Shown: one piece after another, positions 17,884 to 25,556 of the stretch | Layout of the letters: every line of letters starts with the position of its first letter | Numbering within the stretch: position 1 is the first letter of the stretch | Program-made: the position numbers and the translations under genes | The notes under the pieces: generated by a model | What the model was told of the DNA's origin: nothing | Seen by the model: the letters and a program-made list of their open reading frames with translations, nothing else | The model's database searches: none | Assembly: GCF_900129355.1 (NCBI RefSeq) | Contig: NZ_FQVL01000012.1 | Coordinates: 1 to 64,000, forward strand | Length of the DNA stretch: 64,000 bases | From: Seinonella peptonophila | GTDB lineage: Bacteria > Bacillota > Bacilli > Thermoactinomycetales > Thermoactinomycetaceae | Direction of reading: 5' to 3'

Positions 17884-18231
17884 TTGAAAGTACAGATGGA
17901 AGAAGTGATGGAACTAGTGAAAAAAAAATCTCACTATCCAGTCGAAACAACCTTGAGCATGATCGGTGGCAAGTGGAAATTATTGATTTTATTTATCTTA
18001 TCAGAGGAAGGGACGAAGCGATTTGGTGAGTTGAGACGAATGATCAACCATATTACGCAGGGAATGCTAACAAAACAACTTCGTGAGTTAGAAAGAGACG
18101 GATTAATCAATCGGACAATCTATCAAGAAATCCCACCAAAAGTGGAATACTCTTTATCCGAAAAAGGTAAAACGCTGCATCCGATCTTAAAGGCGATGTG
18201 TGATTGGGGTGCAGAACAGGAAAGTTTCTAA
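17884..18231 (+). CDS. HxlR family transcriptional regulator
   Basis: About 107-115 residues with the full HxlR signature: YPVETTLSMIGGKWKLLILFIL, RFGELRRMINHITQGMLTKQLRELERDGLI and the wing PPKVEYSLSEKG. The start is uncertain: TTG 17884 has no ribosome site, while ATG 17896 and ATG 17908 (preceded by GGAAG) are alternatives. HxlR proteins of the YodB/HypR type sense quinones or aldehydes through a cysteine near the N-terminus. Here the only Cys is near the C-terminus (MCDWG), so sensing would differ. Confidence 0.88.
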   Translation: MKVQMEEVMELVKKKSHYPVETTLSMIGGKWKLLILFILSEEGTKRFGELRRMINHITQGMLTKQLRELERDGLINRTIYQEIPPKVEYSLSEKGKTLHPILKAMCDWGAEQESF

Positions 18232-18446
18232 TTCTGATAGTCAAAAATGAATTTTGGTGTTATGTCGCACATCTTAAAATATTTTTGTTGATAGATTGCT
18301 CCAGGAATATGAATATATTAGAAATGCCACTTGACCTAATAACCTCAGCAAACACCTTAATTTTTTCCATATATCTGAAGTTGAAAAGAGGATGTATTAT
18401 CAGAAGTTGAAATGATCATGGATAATGTGAAGAAGAGGGAGGTTAC

Positions 18447-18812
18447 CTGACACCAGTTCAATATGAAATCTCGAATACGGATGAAATAAGTGCAAGAAAT
18501 TATGCGATGGTTCGGTACATTAATTTTGACTTTAATCCAACTAGTAATCAGATATTAAAACGATTAGAAACAACCGTTATAAGTGCTACACTTACGGAAA
18601 CAATACCTGAACTACATCATAAGGTAACTCTATCTTTTGAAACAGTAGATCAAACAGTTTTTATAAAAGAATATACGAGAAAAGTCACGTCAGGAGATAC
18701 TGAAAGTACAAGTATATATCATGTTTTAACTGATCTATTCACTTTTCATACAACTCCACTTCTCTCTTATTCTTTTGTACAAATTGATAGTGTGGAAGAA
18801 GTGTACATTTAA
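18447..18812 (+). CDS. Hypothetical protein, uncertain start
   Basis: An open frame encodes LTPVQYEISNTDEISARNYAMVRYINFDFNPTSN and continues as alternating strands to EEVYI. GGGAGG (18437-18442) lies four bases before CTG 18447, suggesting a rare CTG start; ATG 18507 lacks a ribosome site. It ends before a hairpin (18834-18865). The composition is AT-rich like the host genes. No recognised family; possibly truncated. Confidence 0.4.
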   Translation: MTPVQYEISNTDEISARNYAMVRYINFDFNPTSNQILKRLETTVISATLTETIPELHHKVTLSFETVDQTVFIKEYTRKVTSGDTESTSIYHVLTDLFTFHTTPLLSYSFVQIDSVEEVYI

Positions 18813-18833
18813 TAATTTCTCTATTTATAGGCA

Positions 18834-18865
18834 AAGACACTCAGGTTTTCTGGGTGTCTTAAAGT
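18834..18865 (+). terminator. Hairpin after the 18447 gene
   Basis: AAGACACTCAG pairs with CTGGGTGTCTT (one G-U) around GTTTT. The following T-run is poor, so terminator strength is uncertain. Confidence 0.5.
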
Positions 18866-18879
18866 ATATTTCACCACCA

Positions 18880-18925
18880 AAAAGCAGCCCATCCCTCGAA
18901 CTTGCGGAGGGCGATTGCTTTTGGT
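18880..18925 (-). terminator. Terminator of the GC-rich membrane protein gene
   Basis: On the minus strand, AGCAATCGCCCTC pairs imperfectly with GAGGGATGGGCTGCT, followed by TTTTT. It lies about 50 bases after the stop of the 18971-19249 gene. Confidence 0.6.
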
Positions 18926-18970
18926 CGTTCCTTCTTTTCGGTTCCCTTCTGAAGGTCAGTCTGACTTGTC

Positions 18971-19249
18971 TTACCTCTCTTTCTTCATTCTGTCCAATTT
19001 TAATGCCAGGACCATTAGGGCTGTCCCCGCCATGAATCCGATTCTGCTACAGATTATTCCGTAGGGATACAGCAGGTAGAACCCAGTGTATCCCCCCGCG
19101 AAGCAGATAGTGCCGATGGAAGCACCAGTAAGGATGTGCCTCGCCCTCATGGTACCCGAGCGGATGATTCCTACGAGGATACTGAACAAGGTACTGAATA
19201 ACACACAGAAGCCAAGGAATACGATGGGGTGAACACCCAAAAGGAACAT
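18971..19249 (-). CDS. GC-rich small membrane protein, hypothetical
   Basis: 92 residues with three hydrophobic segments (PIVFLGFCVLFSTLFSILVGII, GASIGTICFAGGYTGFYLLYP, IGFMAGTALMVLALKL) and a basic C-terminus (DRMKKER). AGAGGAG lies seven bases upstream of ATG 19249. Codons are much richer in G/C at third positions than in neighbours, suggesting foreign origin. It has its own terminator (18880-18925). Together with similar units at 40726, 41520 and 63677 it looks like an imported single-gene cassette. Confidence 0.6.
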   Translation of the reverse strand: MFLLGVHPIVFLGFCVLFSTLFSILVGIIRSGTMRARHILTGASIGTICFAGGYTGFYLLYPYGIICSRIGFMAGTALMVLALKLDRMKKER

Positions 19250-19440
19250 CTGAATCTCCTCTATCTGAACCGCATACGGTTCCGTTTGAACGAGAGTACA
19301 AACGGTAGCCCCTAATTGAAGAGTTCCTTTCTGATTGGGGAATGGAAAATAGGCTGATTGTAATTAGAATAGCACAAAATAGACCACTTTTAATCTATCT
19401 TGACGTAAAAACCTCTTCAACTGGTAGGGGCGCCCACATA

Positions 19441-19524
19441 ATGAACAAAACCAAATACATAGCCTACCAAGCGTTAAGGTAGCTCCTTAGCGTCAAAGGT
19501 TCCTCTCCCCCTTGTTGGTAGGCT
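19441..19524 (+). promoter_or_regulatory. Candidate leader peptide with nested stem-loops
   Basis: A 13-codon frame ATG 19441 to TAG 19482 (MNKTKYIAYQALR) follows GTAGGGG by about ten bases. Its 3' half forms the 5' arms of two nested stems: AGCCTACCAA (19461-19470) with TTGGTAGGCT (19515-19524), a perfect 10 bp, and GCGTTAAGG (19471-19479) with CCTTAGCGT (19485-19493). The stop codon sits in the inner loop. The geometry suits translation-coupled attenuation, but it could be only a phage terminator. Confidence 0.4.
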
Positions 19525-19526
19525 TT

Positions 19527-19558
19527 AAAAAGGTACTCAGATTCTGAGTGCCTTTTTT
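19527..19558 (+). terminator. Rho-independent terminator
   Basis: AAAAGGTACTCAG pairs with CTGAGTGCCTTTTTT around ATT and ends in T6. It lies between the possible leader and the antirepressor gene. Confidence 0.75.
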
Positions 19559-19595
19559 CTATTTCAGGGAGGAGGAGAAACGGAGAGTGAAAAAT

Positions 19596-19829
19596 ATGGA
19601 AAATAATATTATTCAATTGCACAATGGTAGTAAAGTGAAGGTAGTTAATGAAGTTGATTTTGAGTTTAAAGGTTTGAAATTACCAGCAATGGTAGATGAG
19701 AATAATGAATTTTGGTTTGTGTTATCTGATGTTGCCGATATTATGGAAATTAAGAAAAATAGTAGAGGTCAAATGACTAGAAGCTTGGATATTGATGAAA
19801 AGGCTGAGATGACAATTTGTCATACCAGC
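19596..19829 (+). pseudogene. Phage antirepressor (BRO N-terminal domain), truncated
   Basis: Starts MENNIIQLHNGSKVKVVNEVDF and carries the BRO-N/antirepressor core FWFVLSDVADIMEIKKNSRGQMTRSLD. The coding sequence is cut at about residue 78 by the 345-bp element 2, whose bases supply a false tail (IQIRPIVLPLLQAVR) to a stop at 19878-19880. This is direct evidence of prophage remnants and that element 2 inserted into a gene. Confidence 0.75.
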
Positions 19830-20174
19830 TCTATCCAAATTCGTCCAATAGTACTCCCGCTTCTACAAGCGGTGAGGTGAATGGGACGTGGTTCGGTATC
19901 CCTTTTGCGGGGATGCTTAGAACCACTTTTTTTGTTAGAATAGTTGTAGCTCTTTGAAAACTGAAGATATGGGGTTGTTGCTGGAAAGGGTCAGTAACGT
20001 AAAATCTTCAACCACCCAGCTCACCGAAATTGCGAAAACCAAGCGAAAGTAGGGAGCATAGCAGAGCATACTTTGTTTTCACCGCTGGGACGGCGGGTAG
20101 AGCCTGCTAAGATAACTGGACGTTGGTCTGGTGTTCGCAGGAATCTACCACCTCTGTAGGTGGTAGTAGTTCAA
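19830..20174 (+). mobile_element. 345-bp IS200/IS605-like non-autonomous element, copy 2
   Basis: 345 bp, matching 34137-34481 with only four substitutions. It has a left hairpin CCGCTT-CTAC-AAGCGG (about 19857-19872), a compound stem-loop GTGGTTC...GAACCAC plus T7 (19888-19933), a -10-like TAGAAT (19936-19941), about 200 bases of structured sequence, and a right hairpin CTACCACC...GGTGGTAG ending in TTCAA (20170-20174). It has no coding capacity. Boundaries are set by where the two copies diverge. The TCAA end and subterminal hairpins suggest mobilisation by a TnpA Y1 transposase in trans. Confidence 0.75.
19935..20174 (+). ncRNA. Possible omega-RNA-like transcript of element 2
   Basis: The segment follows a terminator and a -10-like box and ends at the right-end hairpin, the same position as omega-RNA scaffolds in TnpB elements, whose guide begins just past the element. 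TGAAGAT/ATCTTCA and CCTGC/GCAGG pairings are visible. No nuclease gene is adjacent. This is inference from layout. Confidence 0.35.
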
Positions 20175-20254
20175 GGCTACGATTCTACCTTCTTGCTTAG
20201 CAAATCGCTTTCACTTTTGTACACACATAAAAAGATTATTGGCAAGCGAAGAGA

Positions 20255-21814
20255 TTATTGCATAATCACGCCCTTAATTAATTTCGGTCTTTCAATTTTG
20301 ACATTTGAGAGTGTGATCAAACGATCCAAATCCAACTCTTTAGCCTCTATTAATCGCTGGGATTCATTATAATGTAATGTAAATAGGACATCTCCTTTTT
20401 CTACTCTCTGTCCGATTTTTACATGCATGATGATTCCAACTGCTGGATCAATTTGATCTTCCATTACTTCACGACCAGCTCCTAATTTCATCGTACAGAA
20501 GCCGATTTCCTCAGTTTGAATCGATTGTATAAAGCCATCTTGTTTTGCTTGAACAACTTGCTGAAATTTTGCCTGCGGCAACGCTCCATCTACTACTGAA
20601 GGATCTCCTCCTTGACTCAACACCCAGTCTTTAAATTTCTGTAAGGCGGCTCCACTACTTAATGCTCGTTCAAGCTCATTTCGTGCTTGCTCTGGTGTTA
20701 CATCCTTCGCAAGACACATCATTTCTACCCCTAAAACGAGTACAACCTCACGTAGATCATCAGGCCCTTGATTTTGTAGAATTTCAATTGCTTCCTGAAC
20801 CTCTAAAGCATTCCCAATTGCATATCCAAGCGGTTGATCCATATCTGTTACCACCGCTATGGTTCTTCTTCCCAGATGTGTCCCAATCTTCACCATTTTT
20901 TTTGCAAGGGATAAGGCTTCTTGCTCTGTTTTCATAAAAGCCCCAGACCCAACTTTAACATCTAATACAATCGCTTGAGCCCCTGAGGCTAATTTTTTAC
21001 TCATGACAGAAGCTGCGATCAATGGAATCGATTCAACGGTGCCTGTTACATCTCTCAGAGCATATAATTTTTTATCCCCTGGAGCTAAATCTGCTGTTTG
21101 CCCAGCTACCGCAACTTTCTGTTTATTAACAAGTGAAATAAACTCATCCAATGACAAAGCAGTATTAAATTTTGCAGTGGGCTGCACACTTGGAATCGCG
21201 TCTAATTTATCTAAAGTTCCCCCAGTATGTCCTAATCCTCGTCCCGACATTTTGGCTACATGAACGCCAACAGCGGCTAATAATGGACCCAAAATCAAGG
21301 TTGTTTTATCGCCAACACCACCCGTGCTATGTTTATCTACGACAACGCCATTGATTGCAGAAAGATCTAATTTCTCACCTGTATCCACAAGCGAATTGGT
21401 AAAATCTGCCAATTCCTCCTTGTCCATACCATGGAAATAAACAGCCATTAGCCATGCAGCCATTTCATAATCAGGGATATCACTTTCCTTTTTCATGTAT
21501 GCTTGTATCAATTGTTTAATCTCATTCTTCTCCAAGCGCTCACCAGCTATTTTCTTACAAATCCATTGATTTTTGGGTCTTAATTTATTTAAATCAACAC
21601 GTTCTAGCTGAGCGACCTCTTTCAATACTTGCTGAAGTAACTGTTGTTCTTCTTCATTTATTCCAGACAATTGGGCTGCCATGAAATATGCACTTATTTG
21701 ATAATCGGGGACTTTTCCATCAGCATATCCTTTTAGCAAATAATAGAGCTCATCTTTAGATAGCGGTAGTCCATCTCTTCTTTTGCGAATCAAATCAACA
21801 GCATAACCCATCAT
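20255..21814 (-). CDS. pdp: Pyrimidine-nucleoside phosphorylase with duplicated N-terminal domain
   Basis: Cleaves uridine and thymidine with phosphate to the free base and (deoxy)ribose-1-phosphate in the cytoplasm. The phosphate and substrate motifs VDKHSTGGVGDK (about 159-170) and KMSGRGLGHTGGTLDKL are intact, as is the C-terminal barrel-sandwich domain (GIIMHVKIGQRVEKGDVLFTLH). Length is 519 residues, whereas the family is usually near 430. The extra is an N-terminal helical repeat: residues 16-56 (ELYYLLKGYADGKVPDYQIS, FMAAQLSGINEEE) parallel residues 94-134 (EIKQLIQAYMKKESDIPDYE, LMAVYFHGMDKEE). That helical domain mediates dimerisation and domain closure in the family. The start follows GGAGGAG. 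It is about 4.8 kb from the nucleoside operon. Confidence 0.92.
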   Translation of the reverse strand: MMGYAVDLIRKRRDGLPLSKDELYYLLKGYADGKVPDYQISAYFMAAQLSGINEEEQQLLQQVLKEVAQLERVDLNKLRPKNQWICKKIAGERLEKNEIKQLIQAYMKKESDIPDYEMAAWLMAVYFHGMDKEELADFTNSLVDTGEKLDLSAINGVVVDKHSTGGVGDKTTLILGPLLAAVGVHVAKMSGRGLGHTGGTLDKLDAIPSVQPTAKFNTALSLDEFISLVNKQKVAVAGQTADLAPGDKKLYALRDVTGTVESIPLIAASVMSKKLASGAQAIVLDVKVGSGAFMKTEQEALSLAKKMVKIGTHLGRRTIAVVTDMDQPLGYAIGNALEVQEAIEILQNQGPDDLREVVLVLGVEMMCLAKDVTPEQARNELERALSSGAALQKFKDWVLSQGGDPSVVDGALPQAKFQQVVQAKQDGFIQSIQTEEIGFCTMKLGAGREVMEDQIDPAVGIIMHVKIGQRVEKGDVLFTLHYNESQRLIEAKELDLDRLITLSNVKIERPKLIKGVIMQ

Positions 21815-22035
21815 ACATCTCCTCCAACATCACTTTTAGATGATGATATAACTTATCTTGATTTCTTTTCTAACAAATCCAAACGGATATACCTTCTCAT
21901 CATATTTGTCTTCGAAAGCTACAGCAATGTTTTCTTTACTGATTTCATCTTATATTTTTAGAATATTAGGATATATTTCGCTTTAGGTTTACTATAATAA
22001 TAAAGAATTACTGTTTTGAATGGAGGATAAACTTT

Positions 22036-23220
22036 ATGAAATGGACGAAGAATCAGTTTAAAACGATTCAGAAACCAGATGCATTTCAGCATTTCAAACC
22101 TGGGCTTGTTGATCATATTCATAGATTCCATAAAACAATCCCAGAATACTCCCCTACCCCCTTATACCAGCTAAAAGCACTTTCAGCAAAATTAGGTATC
22201 GGAAAAATATATGTAAAAGATGAATCAAAACGCTTTGGTTTAAATGCTTTTAAAGCCTTAGGTGCTACATATACAATTGCGAAACATTTTGCCAAACAAC
22301 TATCAATCGATCTTTCGTCAACCAATTTTTTAAACTTGATTGAACGAGTAAAGTCACTACCTACTACCACATTTGCCACAACTACTGATGGAAATCATGG
22401 TAAAGGAGTGGCTTGGGCTGCCAGTCTCTTTCATCAACCTGCTCGGATTTTTATGCCCAAAGGTTCTGCATCTGCACGTTTAGAAGCAATCCGAAATCTA
22501 GGTGCCCAAGCAGAAATGACTGATCTTAATTACGATGATACTGTAAAGATGGTTGCAAAACTTGCAAAGGAAAACGGTTGGGTTTTGGTTCAAGATACAG
22601 CGTGGGAAGGATATGAAGAGATTCCTATACATATTATGCAAGGGTATCTAACCATAATTGGAGAGATCAAAGAGCAATTATCTAAAGAGTCTTTCAACCA
22701 AATTTCACATGTTATTCTGCAAGCTGGAGTTGGTTCATTTCCTGCGGCAATTGCAGCCGCTATTTATCAAATATCAAATGATCCTCCTTCCTTTATTATT
22801 GTTGAACCTGAACAAGCAAACTGTTTTTATCAGTCAGCCTTTCATTCATCTGGATTACCCCAAAGAGTATATGGCAATCTTACAACAATGATGGCAGGTC
22901 TAGCTTGTGGAAAACCAAATCCATTTGCTTGGGCCATTTTAAAATCAACAAGTGATTTCTTTTTTTCCTGTGCTGATAAAGTGAGTGAAAAAGGTATGCG
23001 CGTTTTAGGTAATCCACTAAAGGAAGATCCAAGAATAATCGCTGGAGAATCTGGAGCTGTACCACTAGGACTCCTCTATGAATTATTATCATATAATCGT
23101 TGGGAATCGATCAGAAGTCAGTTAAAACTCGATTTATCATCAAACATTTTAGTAATCAATACCGAGGGAGATACAGACCCAGTAAACTATCGAAATATTG
23201 TTTGGGGTCATGAAGAATAG
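22036..23220 (+). CDS. dpaL: Diaminopropionate ammonia-lyase
   Basis: 394 residues, PLP fold type II. DpaL (YgeX) splits 2,3-diaminopropionate into pyruvate and two ammonia. Visible features are YSPTPLYQL near the N-terminus, KRFGLNAFKALGA with the likely Schiff-base Lys73, TTDGNHGKGVAWAA (cofactor phosphate region), QDTAWEGYEEIP, which is typical of the DpaL group, and GESGAVPLG. The start follows GGAGG by nine bases. It is divergent from pdp and ends in a strong terminator (23296-23325). Diaminopropionate is a building block of some peptide antibiotics, but no such genes are near. Confidence 0.88.
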   Translation: MKWTKNQFKTIQKPDAFQHFKPGLVDHIHRFHKTIPEYSPTPLYQLKALSAKLGIGKIYVKDESKRFGLNAFKALGATYTIAKHFAKQLSIDLSSTNFLNLIERVKSLPTTTFATTTDGNHGKGVAWAASLFHQPARIFMPKGSASARLEAIRNLGAQAEMTDLNYDDTVKMVAKLAKENGWVLVQDTAWEGYEEIPIHIMQGYLTIIGEIKEQLSKESFNQISHVILQAGVGSFPAAIAAAIYQISNDPPSFIIVEPEQANCFYQSAFHSSGLPQRVYGNLTTMMAGLACGKPNPFAWAILKSTSDFFFSCADKVSEKGMRVLGNPLKEDPRIIAGESGAVPLGLLYELLSYNRWESIRSQLKLDLSSNILVINTEGDTDPVNYRNIVWGHEE

Positions 23221-23295
23221 GTCAAGTAGGAAATTTTTTATCAGAGATCGGGTTGACTCAAAACGAACAATAGACTATATTCAAAACACTAAGTA

Positions 23296-23325
23296 AAACT
23301 CTTCATCTTTGATGAAGAGTTTTTA
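23296..23325 (+). terminator. Terminator of dpaL
   Basis: AAACTCTTCATC pairs with GATGAAGAGTTT around TTT, followed by TT. Located about 75 bases after the dpaL stop. Confidence 0.85.
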
Positions 23326-23368
23326 TAAAAAAGTGGCTATAGATTTCATAACATATTTAATAATTTAA

Positions 23369-23554
23369 CTATTTTTTCCTCATAATATTTAATAGTTGAG
23401 CAGTTGATATAATCTTATTATCTTCTACTTTTAAATTCGTTTTTCGTGTTAAGTCTGTAGATGAAGGAAGATTTGAACTGGATTTATCAGGAAGGTTTTG
23501 GCTTTGCTTTCTATTTTTACTTTTAAAACTATCGTACACTCGCTTCCAACTCAT
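23369..23554 (-). CDS. Small basic hypothetical protein
   Basis: 61 residues (MSWKRVYDSFKSKNRKQ...TAQLLNIMRKK), rich in Lys, Ser and Asn. The start at ATG 23552-23554 is chosen because AAAGGA lies nine bases upstream; a longer 91-residue frame has no such site. It is divergent from the XRE-TPR gene with about 250 bases between. No recognised family. Confidence 0.4.
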   Translation of the reverse strand: MSWKRVYDSFKSKNRKQSQNLPDKSSSNLPSSTDLTRKTNLKVEDNKIISTAQLLNIMRKK

Positions 23555-23806
23555 AAGATACATCCTTTCTAATTGGGATTTATCAATCTTTCTATCATTC
23601 TTTACCTTTAATAACATTATAGAACGCACTAATAAATACAGCAAATTTTGAAATCACAAAGAAATTTTTGTCCTGTTTTGGAATTCCAACAGAAAAAGAA
23701 ATAAATTCCCTAAAACAAATTGGAATTACCAATTCGCATTGTTATTACAAACAATATGTGCTGAAATCGGTAAAATCACGAATTAAAATTTTTTTTGGAG
23801 GCTATC

Positions 23807-25147
23807 ATGAATTTTTCCAAAGAAGAGCTAATCGAAATTGGAAAATACATACGGACCATACGCAAAAAGCGAGGTTTCAAGTTAGAAGACCTAGCTGATG
23901 AAAATATCTCTTCTTCCACAATCTCTAATATTGAAAAAGGTGTTGAGGGTGTTAGCGATGAGAAGAGAAACTATTTTTATCAAAAAATGGGGTTCGATCA
24001 TGTTAGCATCCCGCGGCTCATTGAGGAAGAGAAAAAAAATGATTATTGGATTAAAACGCAGCTCTCATACATCGAGCATTTAATAGACCTAGGTGAGCCA
24101 CAAGTAGGTCTACAGGAATTGAGAAAGCTCGAACTCAACACAGATTATTTAAAAGGCAGTAAATACTTCCTACGCGGACGAGCCTATGTTGTACAAGGGA
24201 AAGAGACCGAAAAAGCTGAACCCTATTTTAAAAAGGCACTTGAACTGATTAAACAATCCTCATCTGATCCATTTAATTATCGATCATCTTGTTATAATCA
24301 GCTAGGTAAAATCTCCTACTATAATAACAGATTTGCTGATGCATTGCGTTATACAGACAAAGGAATCTATACATATATTAAGAGTTCGGAATATAACCAA
24401 CATCTCATTTTTTCATTACTTATGAATAAAGTGGTTTATTTAAATAAAATAGGGTATAGAGATAAAGCATCTTCTGTTTTAGACCAACTCTGGCAAAGAG
24501 AAAATGAAATTCACAATGTTGATGTGATTGCAAATATGTATGACCTACAAGCCACCATTCATATGGAGAATGAATTATACTCTCAAGCTCTTGAAACAGC
24601 AGAAAAAGGGCTGCGAATTGCTCGGATCAATAAGTTGAGCTATCGCACCGTTGAACTACTGCTCACAATAGGAAAAACGCTAATGGCGATGAATAAATTT
24701 ACTGAGGCAAAAACAGCTTTAAATACTGCTTTAAAACTAAAAGGGCAAGTGAAGCAAAAACACGGATTCTTGCCTGTATACAATCAATTAGGTAAATTAT
24801 TTTTAATCCAGAAAAAACCTGAAGAAGCGAAGAAGATTATCGAAACTGCCATCAATGAAAAAGCAATTGCGAAAGACATGGTTCGTTATGTAGATGCTCT
24901 CTTAACGCTCGGTCAATCGCTTATTGAACAGGGTCACATAAATGAAGCTATTGAATTATATTTGGAAACAAAAGAGCTAACTGAACAACATTCTTTATTA
25001 TCCCAACAGCACGAAGTATTCTTTCGCTTATGTGAAATTTGGAAGGAAAAAGACTCCGTAGAATACAATTCTTTTCTATCAAAAAAATTCGAGGTAGAGT
25101 TAGAATTAAGAAAACGAAATGGAGGTGATGATTATGCATTACGGTGA
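23807..25147 (+). CDS. XRE-TPR regulator, RRNPP-like
   Basis: 446 residues. The N-terminal XRE helix-turn-helix (IGKYIRTIRKKRGFKLEDLADENISSSTISNIEKG, about 9-45) is followed by an array of tetratricopeptide-like helices to about residue 435 (EKAEPYFKKALEL, ALETAEKGLRIARI, AKTALNTALKLKG, INEAIELYLETKEL). This is the layout of RRNPP proteins (PlcR, NprR, Rap-like), which bind short peptides in the TPR groove and switch DNA binding. The start is set by GGAGG seven bases before ATG 23807. Its last 14 bases overlap the start of a 9-codon frame with an excellent ribosome site. A terminator follows, making a two-gene unit. Confidence 0.85.
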   Translation: MNFSKEELIEIGKYIRTIRKKRGFKLEDLADENISSSTISNIEKGVEGVSDEKRNYFYQKMGFDHVSIPRLIEEEKKNDYWIKTQLSYIEHLIDLGEPQVGLQELRKLELNTDYLKGSKYFLRGRAYVVQGKETEKAEPYFKKALELIKQSSSDPFNYRSSCYNQLGKISYYNNRFADALRYTDKGIYTYIKSSEYNQHLIFSLLMNKVVYLNKIGYRDKASSVLDQLWQRENEIHNVDVIANMYDLQATIHMENELYSQALETAEKGLRIARINKLSYRTVELLLTIGKTLMAMNKFTEAKTALNTALKLKGQVKQKHGFLPVYNQLGKLFLIQKKPEEAKKIIETAINEKAIAKDMVRYVDALLTLGQSLIEQGHINEAIELYLETKELTEQHSLLSQQHEVFFRLCEIWKEKDSVEYNSFLSKKFEVELELRKRNGGDDYALR

Positions 25148-25163
25148 TATGCCATCCGACTAA
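25134..25163 (+). CDS. Predicted 9-residue peptide MHYGDMPSD
   Basis: ATG 25134 to TAA 25163. GGAGGTGAT (25121-25129), an extended match to the 16S anti-Shine-Dalgarno, lies seven bases upstream of the ATG when measured from GGAGGT. The frame overlaps the last codons of the XRE-TPR gene, so translation could be coupled. In-frame alternatives at 25119 and 25128 have worse spacing. There is no secretion signal, so if it is a signal it must act inside the cell or leave by an oligopeptide exporter. Function is inference from context only. Confidence 0.4.
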   Translation: MHYGDMPSD

Positions 25164-25195
25164 TGAAAGTGTATGTCTACAAACCATTATCTTAA

Positions 25196-25224
25196 CCCAG
25201 CAGAACAATTGCTGGGTTTTTTCT
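25196..25224 (+). terminator. Terminator of the XRE-TPR/peptide unit
   Basis: CCCAGCA pairs with TGCTGGG around GAACAAT, followed by T6. It starts about 30 bases after the small peptide's stop. Confidence 0.88.
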
Positions 25225-25556
25225 TTTATTATTATACCAAACTTCAACCTATTACTGTATGACTGAGTCAAAGGAACAGTAAAATACTTCATTGCGAAGA
25301 TTTTTCGACGATCATTTATTTAGAGAGATTACACTTTCAGAAAGATTGTTAGAAAAATATCGTTTACATATCTTTTGATCAATATAAACCTACCTTCTTC
25401 TAGCCGGTTAATGGCAAATTATCCATAATTTTATACTATTCGTTCAAATATTCCCTTGCCAATTCTAAGACCCTTCGATAAAATAGGAATTCAAGGATTC
25501 TTCCAATAAACGTCATTTGAACCATTACATATCTATATACTGAAAGGGGTTTCCAG
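25225..25556. other. Intergenic region before mscS
   Basis: No gene is seen. It should contain the MscS promoter, but no clear -35/-10 pair could be chosen. Confidence 0.4.

Noticed and set aside
18971..19560. Clusters of short hairpins considered as a CRISPR or integron array.
   Set aside because: No regularly spaced direct repeats are present; the hairpins differ in sequence and are explained by terminators and the possible leader.
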